Shown in pieces: positions 19,545 to 30,200 of a DNA stretch of 64,000 nucleotides; the stretch's first letter is position 1; each line of letters begins with the position of its first letter. The translations under genes and the position numbers were made by a program. The notes beneath the pieces were generated by a model. It saw only the letters and a program-made list of their open reading frames with translations, was not told the DNA's origin and did no database searches. The stretch is from Doryteuthis pealeii (taxonomy: Eukaryota; Mollusca; Cephalopoda; Myopsida; Loliginidae), in the NCBI GenBank assembly GCA_023376005.1, contig CM042141.1, positions 97,014,827 to 97,078,826 of the forward strand, written 5' to 3'.

Positions 19545-19590
<46 letters not shown>
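19545..19590. repeat. (TA)n microsatellite
   Basis: About 22 TA units. Confidence 0.9.
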
Positions 19591-19594
<4 letters not shown>

Positions 19595-20130
19595 TAGCCT
19601 AGCATTTAATCTTCCTGTAGAAACTTTATAATTGCTGGAGACAATCAGCCACAATATATTTTTTTGTTTACCGATTCTCTATAGACAACTTCTACCTGAG
19701 GCAGGTAACTAGTAGAAACGTTTGATGAATAAATAGACATTCGAAAATTTAATCAAACTCTTCTGATCTCAAAAGTTCTTCAAGAATCCGTTTTCTATGG
19801 AACCGCCATTCAAGATATATGGATCTGAGGAATCAAAGGGTGAAGTAGGCGGCAAGGCGTTGTCTGCCTTTGGAATGTCTCATTTTCTCGGGACGTCAAC
19901 ATTATGTTATAAAAAAATGCAGGCAAAAAAAAAAAAAAAAGAAAAGAAAAAAAAAAAAAAAAAGAGAAGAAAAGATGTTACTGTACACACCCTGTTTATG
20001 CCATGAAGTGGGGCTGTTTGATCGAAGAAGAAAGAACTTTCTTCTGGCTAATTCTTTTTTCTCAAATTCCTTATTGACAAAGATGTTCTCAATTTTCTTG
20101 AGGAATAAATTATTTCATTGATTGATTGAT
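19591..20130. other. Non-coding stretch with A-rich tract
   Basis: A/G-rich low complexity at 19924-19974 (AAAAGAAAAG words) makes two overlapping lysine-rich ORFs that are not genes. Around 19690-19740, GTAGAAACGTTTGATGAATA is reminiscent of retroelement 3' ends but is too short to assign. Confidence 0.45.
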
Positions 20131-20516
20131 TTTAATGGCATGTCAACCAGTCTGGGGAATGTAGAGTACCCCTTCATTACCATTACTCCCAGGCCCACTC
20201 TGTCTCGGAGTGGCAGCACTATTATGTTCACATTCAGACTAATACCTATGGGAACGGTATGAACCTCCTCACCCCCAAGCTATGAATTGAATTGTACGAC
20301 TTGTCAGCAGGGTTTAGAGTAGGCTGACTTAATCTCCTGCAGAGGATTAAGACACCCACAAATAAAGGTTATTCTGAATATGATACTGAACTGCGTTTGA
20401 TGGTGATGTTCCAGTTCTGTAGATCTGGAGGATGTGGAGTACCCTTTCATTACCATTACTCCCAGGTCTACTTTGAGTGGTAGTACCTGTTAGGGTCTCA
20501 TGTGTAGGTCAAATAA
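20131..20516. repeat. Chimeric T1/E/central-domain repeats
   Basis: TTTAATGGCATGTCAACCAG (T1) is joined to an E body in the opposite orientation (GGGGAATGTAGAGTACC, CCATTACTCCCAGG). The central domain (CAGACTAATACCTATGGGAA) follows at 20230-20290, and a second plus-oriented E fragment lies at 20390-20516 ending AGTACCTGTTAGGGTCTC. The T1-E junction recurs at 23925. Confidence 0.65.
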
Positions 20517-20681
20517 ATCTGTTTATTTGTATTAGGAATACTTGATATGCCTAGAGGTTAGGGAATTGCATACATTCTATGTTTATATTTACATTTTTTG
20601 TTTAGTTTAAGAGTTGTTTTTTTTTTGCACACAATTATAGGATATCAAGTATTTCTAATACAAATAATTTGCAAACCAATC

Positions 20682-20835
20682 TATTTAACATATACAAGAC
20701 CCTAACAATGAGCCTCACCATCAAACACAGTTCAATATCATACCAAGGACACCCCTTTTTGGTGTGTATCTTAATCCTCTGCAGGGGATTCCAGTCTGTC
20801 AGCAGGCCTGTCTAAGCCTTGCTGACAGGCCAGTT
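20682..20835 (-). repeat. Family E fragment
   Basis: ACCCTAACAATGAGCCTCACC, ACAGTTCAATATCATACC and AGGACACCCC match the E body with an internal deletion. It ends with CTGACAGGCC repeats. Confidence 0.5.
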
Positions 20836-20865
20836 TTTTTGGACTGATATTTTTCTTTTAGTTAA

Positions 20866-21089
20866 AGGTTTGGTTTATTTAATGGCTTTTCAACCTTTAT
20901 TAGTTATCTAATGCCAAAACCGTCCTTGTAGAAGAACAGTAGTGGTGTTATTTAACCCATAGATAGCGTGGGGGATGAGCAGGTTCATACCTTTCCAAGG
21001 GTATTAGACCGGAAGTAAATGTATTGGTGCAACTGGAGTTCAAACTCAGTATGTAGTCGCAGTCCAGCCCCTACGCCACGGCGACTCCC
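20866..21089 (-). repeat. Family C SINE, full length
   Basis: Minus strand: a GGAGTCGCCGTGGCGTAGGG head, CTGAGTTTGAACTCCAG (B box), CTAATACCCTTGGAAAGGT, AGTAACACCACTACTG-type block (here GTTATTT on plus), CATTAGATAAC and T1 (GAAAAGCCATTAAAT). Confidence 0.75.
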
Positions 21090-21164
21090 AACTTATTAGA
21101 ATGGATTTGGCAAGTTCTGACAGACACTGCATTCACACCCTTGAGAGAAAAAAAAAAAAGAAGA

Positions 21165-21275
21165 GGCATGAACCTATCTCTTCTCTAAACAGTTATGGGT
21201 AAAATAGTAGAACAAACTGAGCTTGGGCAACCAGTCTAGGAGAAGGATAACTTTGAATTTACCTTCTCTTATAAG
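21165..21275 (+). repeat. Family A internal fragment
   Basis: GTTATGGGTAAAATAGTAGA, GGGCAACCAGTCTAGGAG, AAGGATAACTTTGAATTTACC. No head or tail. Confidence 0.55.
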
Positions 21276-21462
21276 CCAATGTAGCAGAGTAATCTTTAAG
21301 AAAGAAAAAAAAGAATGGCGCAATTATTGGCACAACTAGAACAACAAACCTTTTCTGAAATTTTCTGAAATTGATTTTTTTTTTTCATGGGTGGGTTAGA
21401 GAAATTTGAAAAATTATTTGCTAAGTACATTGAGTTTTGGAATTTATGTATAATACGTGGAG

Positions 21463-21735
21463 GAGCATTGTGTAATGGTTATTGTTGTAGGAAATGGACA
21501 AAATCCTGGATGAGACTGTTTGCATTTCACATAGTGCTAACACACTTAAAGGTATGCATACAACTATTCTCTCTCTAGCTATGGGTAAATAGTAGGGCAG
21601 ATTAAGATCTTTACCTTTGGTTTAGGCAACCAGTCTAGGAGAAGGAAAAAATGTATTTGAACCTGTTAAACTCCTCTTAAGAAATTATCCTTATGTCACA
21701 TCCTACTCATAGGGAGGGATTGGTAATATGTATAT
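21463..21735 (+). repeat. Family A SINE
   Basis: CATTGTGTAATGGTTATTG, a B box lost by an internal deletion (ACAAAATCCTGGATGAG), then AGTGCTAACACACTTAAAGG, CTAGCTATGGGTAAATAGTA, CAACCAGTCTAGGAGAAGG and T2 (CTTATGTCACATCCTACTC). Confidence 0.75.
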
Positions 21736-21850
21736 GTATAATACAATTTATATTTCATGCCTCTAGGTCATTCTTATCTTAGTGGGGGTTTAGAACATTT
21801 TAGCACCTCCTCATGAAGTGTCTATGGGAAAATAAGCATGTGTCATCTTT

Positions 21851-21855
<5 letters not shown>

Positions 21856-21899
<44 letters not shown>
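21856..21899. repeat. (TA)n microsatellite
   Basis: About 21 TA units. Confidence 0.9.
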
Positions 21900-21903
<4 letters not shown>

Positions 21904-22259
21904 ACATTATAAGTCATTATATGAACATTTTCTGAGAAGTTCTACCCTGGTGGTATTCTGATAAGGTTAATGGATTGAAATGGCTTGACGACCATCTTTC
22001 TAATAAATTTGCTTTCTCACTGCTAAAAGGAACAAAAATGTTGAAGATCTTTTTTTTCTACTAAAAACAAAACAAAAACAAAACAACTGAAATTCTTTCC
22101 TTGGGAATTTTATTGCTTTCTTTCTAACTCTAAGCTGATTTTATCTGGCATATATATATTCTTTTTTTTTCATGTCCTTTGAAATATCTGCCTGGAAATT
22201 ATAAACTCCTTAACAATCTTCTGCACCTAGCACACAGTTTTCAGGTCAACATAGGACAA

Positions 22260-22985
22260 AAACATCTTTGGTTGGTTGGATTTACGGCATGTCAACCCTT
22301 GGGGGTTATTTTATGCTAGGGGCATTTTGTTTTATTCATTGTTGTTGGGGATCAAATTTTTTTTAAAACTCAATTTTATCTAAACACATTCCTTCAAAAC
22401 TCATTTTTTGATCTAGTAGAGCCAGAGATGGAGTCATGAACTCTGAAGCAATTAAGAGAGGGGGGGGGTCACTGGAGTCAGAGTAACTATACAGACTGAC
22501 TCCAGTTGAATTTACACTTTATATGGCCCAAATTTAGTCTGTAAAGGTATACAGTGCACACTCCTAATAAATAGATTATAGAAAAATCATTATTTTCTGC
22601 CGAAAACGTTTTGTTTTATTCATTCTTGTTGGTTATACAATGCTTTTTTTTTTTCAAACTCCACTTTTTTTAACACATTTTTTTTAAACTTATTTTTTCA
22701 TCTATTTAAGCTATAGATGAAACCCTAACAAGTACTAGCACTCTGAGTCAGAGTGGACCTGGGAGTAATGGTGATGAAAGTGTACTCCACATTCCCCAGA
22801 ATTGGAACTTCACCACTAGATGCAGTTTAACACCATAGCCCAAAACAATGAGCCTTCTAGCATGTTTATAATAAAAAGGGTTGGAGTTGCCTTAAGAAGA
22901 GCAATAGGGTTGAGACAATCAAAGTCTCTTAAGCATCAGGAGTCACCACCCATGGCTAACAGGTGGCTCCATTGGAAGTAAGATC
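22260..22985 (-). repeat. Family E, long copy with internal insert
   Basis: T1 (GGCATGTCAACCCTTGGGGG) and the ATTCATT/poly-T spacer are interrupted at about 22418-22595 by sequence with a perfect ACTGGAGTCA / TGACTCCAGT hairpin (22472-22506). The spacer text (GTTTTATTCATTCTTGTTGG) then repeats and the E body runs to AAGCATCAGGAGTCACCACC. Confidence 0.65.
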
Positions 22986-23924
22986 GCCATAGATCAAAGT
23001 GTAGTAGAGGTATAAATGGTGTAGTGTAACCTTCATGGTTCCAGAAGCATTTTCGTTAGCTAATGTCATAGGTGTAACGAGATGATGAAGGTCCTGAGTT
23101 TTGAGAGGACCATTATAGAAAAGGAGGAAGAAGGAATGAGACAAGGTGGAGGCTTTGAAAAAGGGTAGAGTGATGCACAGTGATTTGACCGGGGCATGAC
23201 CCCCGAATGGAGAATTGAAAGCCAACCGGATGTTTCGGGTGTTGACTGGAACCGGAAATCACGTGGTGACGAGGAGCGATGAACAACAAGATTGTCCTCT
23301 TTTTTGCTTTCCGGGGCGTAGAGTACGGACAGGGCCTCTGGTCCCTAGTGTGGGATCACAGTAATTTAACAGTGTTCTCTCTCTCTTTCTCTCTGCTTTT
23401 TCCACCTCACTGAAACAACCCACGAGACGAGCCCGAAAATAAAAGCTAAGCAGCTTGTGACAATATATTTCTCGCGTTGTACCTTTTTATCGACAAGACG
23501 ACCGCAGCGTACCAAATACCTTTTTAGTGTTGTGAATTTGGAGGCACATTGACAAGACCCACTATACAACATAGGTAAGAAGGATGAAAGAATTAGATAA
23601 TACATTAATAAGACTTTTGACTGACATCTACCATATAATTACTATGGATTAACAGAAACACAAATAAAAACCTTTTTATACAAAAGGTCAGATGTTTTCT
23701 TCTTTCTTGTTCATCATTCAATAGTAATGCTATATGAAATTAATTGGATTAGTTTTTGAAAGGCCAATGCTAAGTTTTGGATTTCACTATTCCCGACTTA
23801 TTGGGTCACTTTTAAATTAGGCCGTACTAGTTTGGAGGTTACCAATGAGAATAAAAGTCAATGACCGATTGATTATTCATTTGTAAAATAATGTTATTAA
23901 TTATTTAATCTTTGAATGATTTTA
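22986..23924. other. Non-coding stretch, less AT-rich
   Basis: Around 23150-23350 the base composition is more balanced (GACCGGGGCATGACCCCCGA) but frames on both strands are short and without signature. A (CT)n patch lies near 23377-23396. No gene supported. Confidence 0.4.
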
Positions 23925-24300
23925 ATGGCATTTCAACCAGTCTGGGGAATGTAGAGTACCTCTTCATTACAATTACTCTCAGTTCCACCGGCACAGAGTG
24001 GTAGTACCTGTTAGGGTCTCATGTAAGGGTCAAATTAATCTGTTTGCAAATTATTTGTATGAGGAATAATTGATATGTCTAGAGGTTAGGGAATTGTATT
24101 CATTGTATGTTTATATTTACATTTTTGGTTTAGTTTAAGAGTTGTTTGCACGCAGCTGTAGCATATCAAGTATTCCTAATACAAAAAGTTTGCAAACAGA
24201 TCTATTTAACCCATCCGAGACCCTAACAGGTACTACCACTCTGGGTCAGAGTGGACCTGGGAGTAATGGTAATAAAGGGGTACTCCATGTGAACCTGTCA
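23925..24300. repeat. T1-E junction repeat and E fragment
   Basis: ATTTTAATGGCATTTCAACC, AGTCTGGGGAATGTAGAGTA, GTGGTAGTACCTGTTAGGGT on plus (the same junction as at 20131). About 130 bp of AGGAATAATTGATATGTCTAG text follows, then an opposite-orientation E fragment at 24200-24295 (GACCCTAACAGGTACTACCA). The two E pieces form an inverted pair. Confidence 0.65.
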
Positions 24301-24429
24301 AGGGTTTTTTTATGCTTGAAAGTTAGGGAATTGCTTTCATTGTATGCTCAATATTTACATTTTTTTTTGTAATCGTTTAAGAGTTGTTTTTTTTTTGTTC
24401 TTTTTTCACACAGTTATATCAAATACAAA

Positions 24430-24600
24430 TTATTTTTAAATAGATCTATTTGACGTATAGATAGAACCCTAATAAATACTACCACCCAGGATCAGAGTGG
24501 ATCTGGGAGTAATGGGAATGAAGGGGTACTCCACATTTCCTAGAACTGGAGCCTCACCATCAAATGCAGTTAAGTATCATACCCAGGAGACCCCTCCATT
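24430..24600 (-). repeat. Family E fragment
   Basis: AGAACCCTAATAAATACTACC, GGATCTGGGAGTAATGGGAA, CATCAAATGCAGTTAAGTATC, CCAGGAGACC. It is followed by a G-rich run near 24605-24620. Confidence 0.6.
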
Positions 24601-24762
24601 TTTTTGGGGGGAGGGGGGAGAGGGCTTACATTTCTTTGGAAATACAAAAGATGAATACTGGTAAGTTATCCTATTATCCTATTTTTCTTTAATTAAATTC
24701 ATGCAGTTTATAATTTTAAAACGATCAAGATCATATTGTGTATTAAGTACTTGAAACATTAA

Positions 24763-25005
24763 CGGCCAGTCTAACTCAGTTGGTAGAGAGCATCCGCCTT
24801 GGAATCACAAGGTTCCAGGTTCGATACCAGCCCTCACCAACTCAGAGAATATATATCCCAGTTTGGGTAATCTGATTTGTACAGTAAAGTGGGGAGATGA
24901 GGTAGGTGTAGTGCTCCACCTCAGCAAAAACAGTGTCCCTCATCTAGCACTAGCGAAAAAGGGATAGACTCCCTCACTATCTGATTTGATACTGACAATA
25001 GACTA
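24763..25005 (+). repeat. Family B SINE, near full length
   Basis: CCAGTCTAACTCAGTTGGTA (A box) and AGGTTCGATACC (B box) are well kept. The body has AAAGTGGGGAGATGAGGTAG, TGCTCCACCTCAGC, CTAGCACTAGCG and GGGATAGACTCCCTCACTAT. It ends near TTTGATACTGAC. Best-preserved B head in the window. Confidence 0.82.
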
Positions 25006-25035
25006 AATTTAATTTCTATTTTTTTACTTGATACT

Positions 25036-25260
25036 TTAGCAAACTGCTTCCTTCAGGTTATCAGTGGTGCCGAAACCCGGTAATGAACCAGGGACCTTCA
25101 GATTATCAGACAGTTGTAGTCGTCGTAATTGCTTTGCTCTCCCAGCAGTTCTAGTCTTTTCACTAGCACTAATTCCAAATATATCTTCTCTTCCACTCGT
25201 TTCGACAGCCAAAATGCTACTGCAGACTTTCTCCCCCGATCTGGGAGGGTAGGTCCCTAA
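25036..25260 (-). repeat. tRNA-like SINE fragment of another type
   Basis: On the minus strand, AATCTGAAGGTCCC then TGGTTCATTACCGGG forms a 5-bp T-stem (CCTGG / CCGGG), followed by TTTCGGCACCA, like a tRNA 3' end with CCA. A conventional 5' acceptor strand is absent. It also shares AGTGCTAGTGAAAAG with family B bodies. Opposing small ORFs here are shadows. Confidence 0.45.
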
Positions 25261-25269
25261 ATATCCCAT

Positions 25270-25640
25270 TGCTGTGTTTCATCCGGGCTCCTCACTCTGA
25301 ATTGCACGTTTGACATTCATCAGCACGCGTCAATCCTCATGACGAGACTCCACATCTGGGCCACTCTGCACTGCTCGTGCGGAATTTCACCAGCATTTCA
25401 GCAATGAAGAGGTGACGAGTTCAATTTCCGTGGTCACTCGCCACACTCCTCTCCCTCGCACAGGCCACACATATCCAGACTTGTTTCGTTCATGGGGGCT
25501 GGGAATCTGCTCGTCCACAGATACATTAAAACATTACCCTGAAAAGCAGATCAATTATGGGGCGGGGGGAAATATTGAATCCTTCAGCTCAATAGTTTCA
25601 GATCTCACAACCCCAATTCAATGAATAAAGCAAATTTTTC
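25270..25640. other. GC-richer unique stretch
   Basis: More balanced composition than its surroundings. It contains GACGAGTTCAATTTCCG (B-box-like) near 25407 but no full tRNA fold. The frames are open on plus to 25624 without a signature. Confidence 0.35.
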
Positions 25641-25653
25641 ATTTGAGGTAACC

Positions 25654-25982
25654 CAGTGGTTCCTAACATATTTTTTGCCATGCCTCACCTCGTCACCTTT
25701 CAAATCTTGATGCCCCTCCCTCATGTGGTAATACATGATCTTTATAATTTAAATAAGTGAACTCTATTTGAGCTGAAAAAGCTTAAAAGCCAAATACGTT
25801 GGTTTAAACAAGCTTCAAAAGAACAAGCCATCGATGAAAAATAAAAACGAAATAAACAAAAAACAGAAAATTTGAGAAAATTTCTATATAAATATTTCAA
25901 TAACTTTATTGAAATATTTGTGTACATTGTCTCAATTCCCCCACATCATAAAAATCAAATTGCCGCCCATTGGGAACCACAG
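25654..25982. mobile_element. hAT-like MITE with 8-bp TSD
   Basis: The terminal inverted repeat is CAGTGGTTCC ... GGGAACCACAG, typical of hAT ends. The flanks AGGTAACC (25646-25653) and AGTTAACC (25983-25990) form an 8-bp target-site duplication with one mismatch. The 329-bp interior has no transposase. Confidence 0.78.
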
Positions 25983-25990
25983 AGTTAACC

Positions 25991-27240
25991 TCTTAGCTAC
26001 CAATCCCAAATATACTCACTTTCATGCATTGGCAAAAAATCTGTGGCAAACAGGTTGGCCCTCCTCACCTGTTTTTAATTAAACAACCATTGTATTGCTC
26101 ATATTCTGAAGTATCATGCTGTTTCTAATATTCAGGTATGCAAAGAATGGTTTACAGTCTGCACACCTGGTTGTGACTGATTGTACATTAAGGTAGGTTG
26201 ATTTTTCACTTTTGGAAAATATCAAATTCTCTCAGACAGCAAAAATTGTATGTTGGTATAATAAATACTGATACCAAAAACTAGATCTCTTACTTGCACC
26301 ATTATTTGAGGAAATAGCATCAAAGATCGTCAGTTAAAAGGCACTAAAAAAAAAAAAAACTTTGTTTTTGCAACATTTGGCCCAGAAATTTGTTAGAAAT
26401 TTTTGAAATTTCAATATTCAAAACAAATTCATTTTACTAAGATGAAATGAATAAGATATTATAAGTAGAATTCAAATAGAAAATACCCTCCCCCCCCATC
26501 ACTCTTATGTTCAAAAGCAGGACGATCAACTACTGTGGGGGACATGCCAAACACTCTACACTGTCAATGATTTCCTCATGGAGTGTGGAGTTTTTGTTCC
26601 AATCAGAAAGAAATAATTCAACACAAATAATATGAGGGATCTGTTGAAGAATACTAATATGGATGACATTTTATCCTTCTTGAGAGAAATAAAAATATAT
26701 CAAAAATTATGAATCAGATATAAAATACATTCCCGAAATACATCTACAAAAAAATATCTGTAAAGGAAACTTGAGTATCAACTTTTAGCTTACACATAAA
26801 TAACCCAGAGGGGTTACTATACCATTATACAAACCAAATGAATTTAATGATAATTATTTATACCAATTTGAAGATATTAAGAACTTTTATCAAAATGACT
26901 TGTTTCGGCATTACATAACCCAAAAAGGGTTGATATGCCGTAAAACAAACAACCCAAACAAACAAAACCAAAGCATCCAGGATCATTGATTGTATTAACC
27001 TAAAATGTGGGTTTTGCTTTGGTTTCTTTGCTTAACATTATATAACCAATTTTGTGGATTGATTAATGCGAAAAGGACAGTAATGGTACCAGGCCCTGAC
27101 ACTAACTTTTTTCATGGCTGTCTCAAACAAAAATTATCAACTGTCCCGATTGGGGTTTGGACCGTCCCGAAATCAAAATATTTTTTTCATTAATTCATTA
27201 GCATCATCTATACTTGTCAGTCATCAGTAGCATAATAACA
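25991..27240. other. Non-coding stretch
   Basis: About 1.25 kb without a recognisable repeat except short T1-like words (ATAACCCAAAAAGGGTTGATA at 26918-26938) and a C-run at 26490. The frame at 27005-27193 is short and unsupported. Confidence 0.45.
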
Positions 27241-27457
27241 ATGCAGTCTTTGATGTGTTACATACATACATACACACAGACACATTATATATATGGATGA
27301 ATGCTGGTAGCATTTGGCATAGTATCCCTGTTTTTTCTTAGATGATTCACCAGCCCAACCCTGGAGAAGAGAGACACACTCTTCCACTAACTGCATATTG
27401 GAACTTTTCCACTTTGGATGTTCATGGACTCAAATTCACCCTTTCTAACAGATATAT

Positions 27458-27485
27458 ACACACACACACACACCACACAACACAT

Positions 27486-27523
<38 letters not shown>

Positions 27524-27532
27524 ACATACATA
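27458..27532. repeat. (CA)n/(CATA)n microsatellite
   Basis: Interrupted CA and ACAT units. Confidence 0.85.
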
Positions 27533-27568
27533 ACAAATATTATGAATATCTATATTTTTTAATTTTAG

Positions 27569-27900
27569 GTGAAGCAAACAGAAATAATGCAGTCTTTGAC
27601 GTGTTACAAATATTTCCAGTGCAAAAATTGCAATTAATGTTTTCCTGTCAGTCATTTGGCACAATGTCGGCTTATCAATCAGAAAGACTAAGAATGGCTG
27701 ACAAACTTCATAATGACATTTTTGTAGAAGGGAACAACCAACATGAAAAGAAAATATTTTCCCATTGGACCAGACAAAGAACAGCAACTGAATCAAAGAA
27801 TATGGATACAAAAGTCTTTTTTACAACTTTTAGAACTTTATGTATCAGTTTTGAAGAATGACATTACAAAGCCATTAATACCAGAGAACAAACAAAGGGT
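27569..27900 (+). pseudogene. Possible orphan exon or decayed coding remnant
   Basis: After TTTTTTAATTTTAG (acceptor-like) a frame stays open to 27861 (the region after the CA repeat reads GEANRNNAVFDVLQIFPVQK and onward). From about 27743 the neighbouring frame also looks protein-like (YFPIGPDKEQQLNQRIW). This suggests one frameshift near the GAAAAGAAAAT run. The words AATGCAGTCTTTGA and GTGTTACA also occur at 27241, so part of it is locally repeated. I do not recognise the family. Confidence 0.3.
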
Positions 27901-27903
27901 AAA

Positions 27904-28112
27904 GTTTCTTTGTTTAATGGCATATCAACCATCATGGGTTATTTAATGCCAAATCCATCCTTATAGTAGAACAGTAGTGGTACTATTTAACCCATACTGG
28001 AGGGATGAGGGTGTTCATACCTTTCCCAAGTGTATTATTCCAAAAATGAATGTAATAGAGAGATTGGAACTTGAACTCACTATATCATTGTTAACCACTA
28101 GACTAGAGGGAC
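27904..28112 (-). repeat. Family C SINE
   Basis: T1 (TTTAATGGCATATCAACCA, GGGTTATTTAATGCC), CCATCCTTATAGTAGAACAG, CATACCTTTCCCAAGTGTAT, GAACTTGAACTCAC and head GACTAGAGGGACTCC. First of two C copies in tandem. Confidence 0.75.
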
Positions 28113-28116
28113 TCCA

Positions 28117-28345
28117 AAGTTTTCTTTGTTTAATGGCATAACAAACTTTGTAGGTTATTTAATGCCAATGCTATCCTTGTATAATAACAGTAGTAATACT
28201 ATTTAACCCATAGCTAGAGGTATGAGTGTTCATACCTTTCCCATGGGTATTAGTTCAATAGTGAATATAATAGCAAGACTGGAACTCTAACAAAGTCTGA
28301 TGTTGCAGCTCAGCATGTTAGCCACTATACCATCAGGACACCCCT
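28117..28345 (-). repeat. Family C SINE
   Basis: Second tandem C copy: TTTAATGGCATAACAAACTT, ATCCTTGTATAATAACAGTA, CCTTTCCCATGGGTATTAG, TGTTAGCCACTATACCATC. Confidence 0.75.
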
Positions 28346-28377
28346 CGCTCTTGACATGCACAATTTTCAATAACTTT

Positions 28378-28600
28378 AAAAGTTTAGCTCAGTCGATAGA
28401 GCGTCCACCTAAGAACCCTTGCCAACTTAGCAAATGAGTAGCACAGGGATCTGTATGGTAAAGTAAGGAGCTGATGGTAGGTGTGGCGCTCCACCTAGGG
28501 CACAAAAACAATCTCCTTGGTCTAGCACTAATGAAAAGGGGATAGACTCCCTTGCTGTCTAGCTGATACCAACTCTAGGCCACCCCGACGACTACTGATT
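28378..28600 (+). repeat. Family B SINE with deleted B box
   Basis: TTTAGCTCAGTCGATAGAGC, then a jump to CCTTGCCAACTTAGC (T-arm region missing), then AGCACAGGGATCTGTATGG, GTGGCGCTCCACCTAGG, TCTAGCACTAATGAAAAGGG and GATACCAACTCTAGGCCACC. Confidence 0.75.
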
Positions 28601-28635
28601 TCTATCTAATACTAATAATTCGTACCCAATTATGT

Positions 28636-28858
28636 TTACTTTTTAATGACATCAACCTTCATGGGTTATTTAATGTTAAAGTCATCCTTCAAGAAGAACA
28701 GTGGTGATACTATTTAACCCATAGCTGGAAGATTTGAGGGGGGGGTCATACCTTTCCTTAGGGTATTAGTTTGGAAATTAACATAATAGCACGACTGGAG
28801 TTCAAATGAACTTACTACAATCAGTCCTGCATGTTAGCCACTACGCTATGGAAACTGT
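28636..28858 (-). repeat. Family C SINE
   Basis: T1 (CATCAACCTTCATGGGTTAT), GTCATCCTTCAAGAAGAACA, CATACCTTTCCTTAGGGTAT, GAGTTCAAATGAACTTACT, GTTAGCCACTACGCTATGG. Confidence 0.72.
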
Positions 28859-28944
28859 CCCAATAGATGTAAGAGAATGGTAGCAGTTTTTGAATATGGA
28901 AGCATCAATAGTAAAAATATCAATAGTAAAGATTGTTTGTTGAT

Positions 28945-29602
28945 TGATTGATTTTAATGGCTTGTCAACTAGTTTTATTCATCATCAGGGGTTCTCTTTT
29001 AAGTCCGTAGACCCCTACAGAAATTTGATTGACCTATCATGGACCCCCTCCTTATATAACCCCAGTCGACCTTGCAGTTGTTATGTTTCAACCAATTAGG
29101 TAATTAATGAATTCTGCACAAACGTTTATGTAAAACTATTAATTGTAAAATAAACAGTAAAGTAAGCATAACATGTCAAAAAAGAGCTGCAAATATTTAA
29201 TACTAACTTAATAATTTACCAAGGAAGCACATTTCCTAATGTGATGGGTGAAGCTGATGTCTCTTGATAAGTTCATAAATATTGGGCTTAAATTTTTGAA
29301 AATATATCAACATGAGCATGTTCTCCAGGATTCTTGTGAAATTAATTTCTTCTAATTACTAAGAAGGCTTAGTAGATTCCATAGACCCCATACAGACCCC
29401 CTGAGTTTTTATGTAAACCACTTTGAGAAACCCTGATCTAATGCCAATTCCATCCTTGTTGAAGAACAGTAGTCATACTATTTAACCCATAGCTAAGTGA
29501 ATGCGGGGGGAGGTTCATACCTTTACCAAGGGTATTTGTCCAAAAAATGAACCTAATTTTCTGGAATTTGAAGTTACTCAGTGATGATGTTGGAGACTCC
29601 TC
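28945..29602 (-). repeat. Family C SINE split by a hAT-like MITE
   Basis: T1 (TTTTAATGGCTTGTCAACTA) stops at 28986. The rest of C resumes at 29436 (ATCTAATGCCAATTCCATCC, GAAGAACAGTAGTCATACT, CATACCTTTACCAAGGGTAT) and ends near GGAGACTCC. It was present before the MITE. Confidence 0.7.
28987..29435. mobile_element. hAT-like MITE nested in SINE C
   Basis: Termini CAGGGGTTCTC and GAGAAACCCTG, with inner complementary blocks around TAGACCCC / GGGGTCTA. A CAGGGGTTC start is characteristic of hAT families. A clear 8-bp duplication is not visible. No transposase. Confidence 0.65.
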
Positions 29603-30152
29603 CATGTCAACCTGTCTAGGGTTATTTTATGCCTAAAAGTTAGAGAATTGCATACATTGTATGCTTATACGTACATTTTTGTGCAGTTGTTTCTTAAAAA
29701 GGCCTTTGTTTGCACAAAGTCCTACTGAATATGAATAATGTTTAAACAAATTTAATTGAGCCAAAGAGGAGACTCAAAGAGGTGCTACCAATCAGGGTCA
29801 AAATGAACCCAAGAGTAATGGCAATGAAGAGCACCAACAAAAAATAAAAGTGGTATCGAGCTTGTAGAATAATCATACAAAGTTCCAATTACCGTCGAAT
29901 TGGTAAGACAAGGCAACAAGTAGCTGTAACTCAATACAGATCTAACCTTGTTGCAATCCTACTGCCGAATGCCAGAGTATTTATGAAGCATCATAACATC
30001 ATCAATCAGGACTCAAGGAATGGAATCACCCAAATACATGAATGGACTATTCTTGAGTTCCATAAGTACCAGCTGTCTTGGGCACTAGTTCAGTTGTGCT
30101 TAGCCAGTTGCTGTTGTCCAAACCAACAGTATACTGACTGAATGACTTCAAT

Positions 30153-30168
30153 ATGGCGCTGTGAACAG
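30153..30168 (+). other. Primer-binding-site-like sequence
   Basis: TGGCGCTGTGAACAG immediately after the presumed 5' LTR and before gag. Gypsy-type elements commonly start their PBS with TGGCGC (known). The second copy of this region at 33047-33070 is diverged (AGAGCTGAACACAAATG). Confidence 0.45.
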
Positions 30169-30200
30169 CAATGGAATCTGAAGATTAGGAAAGCTACAAA

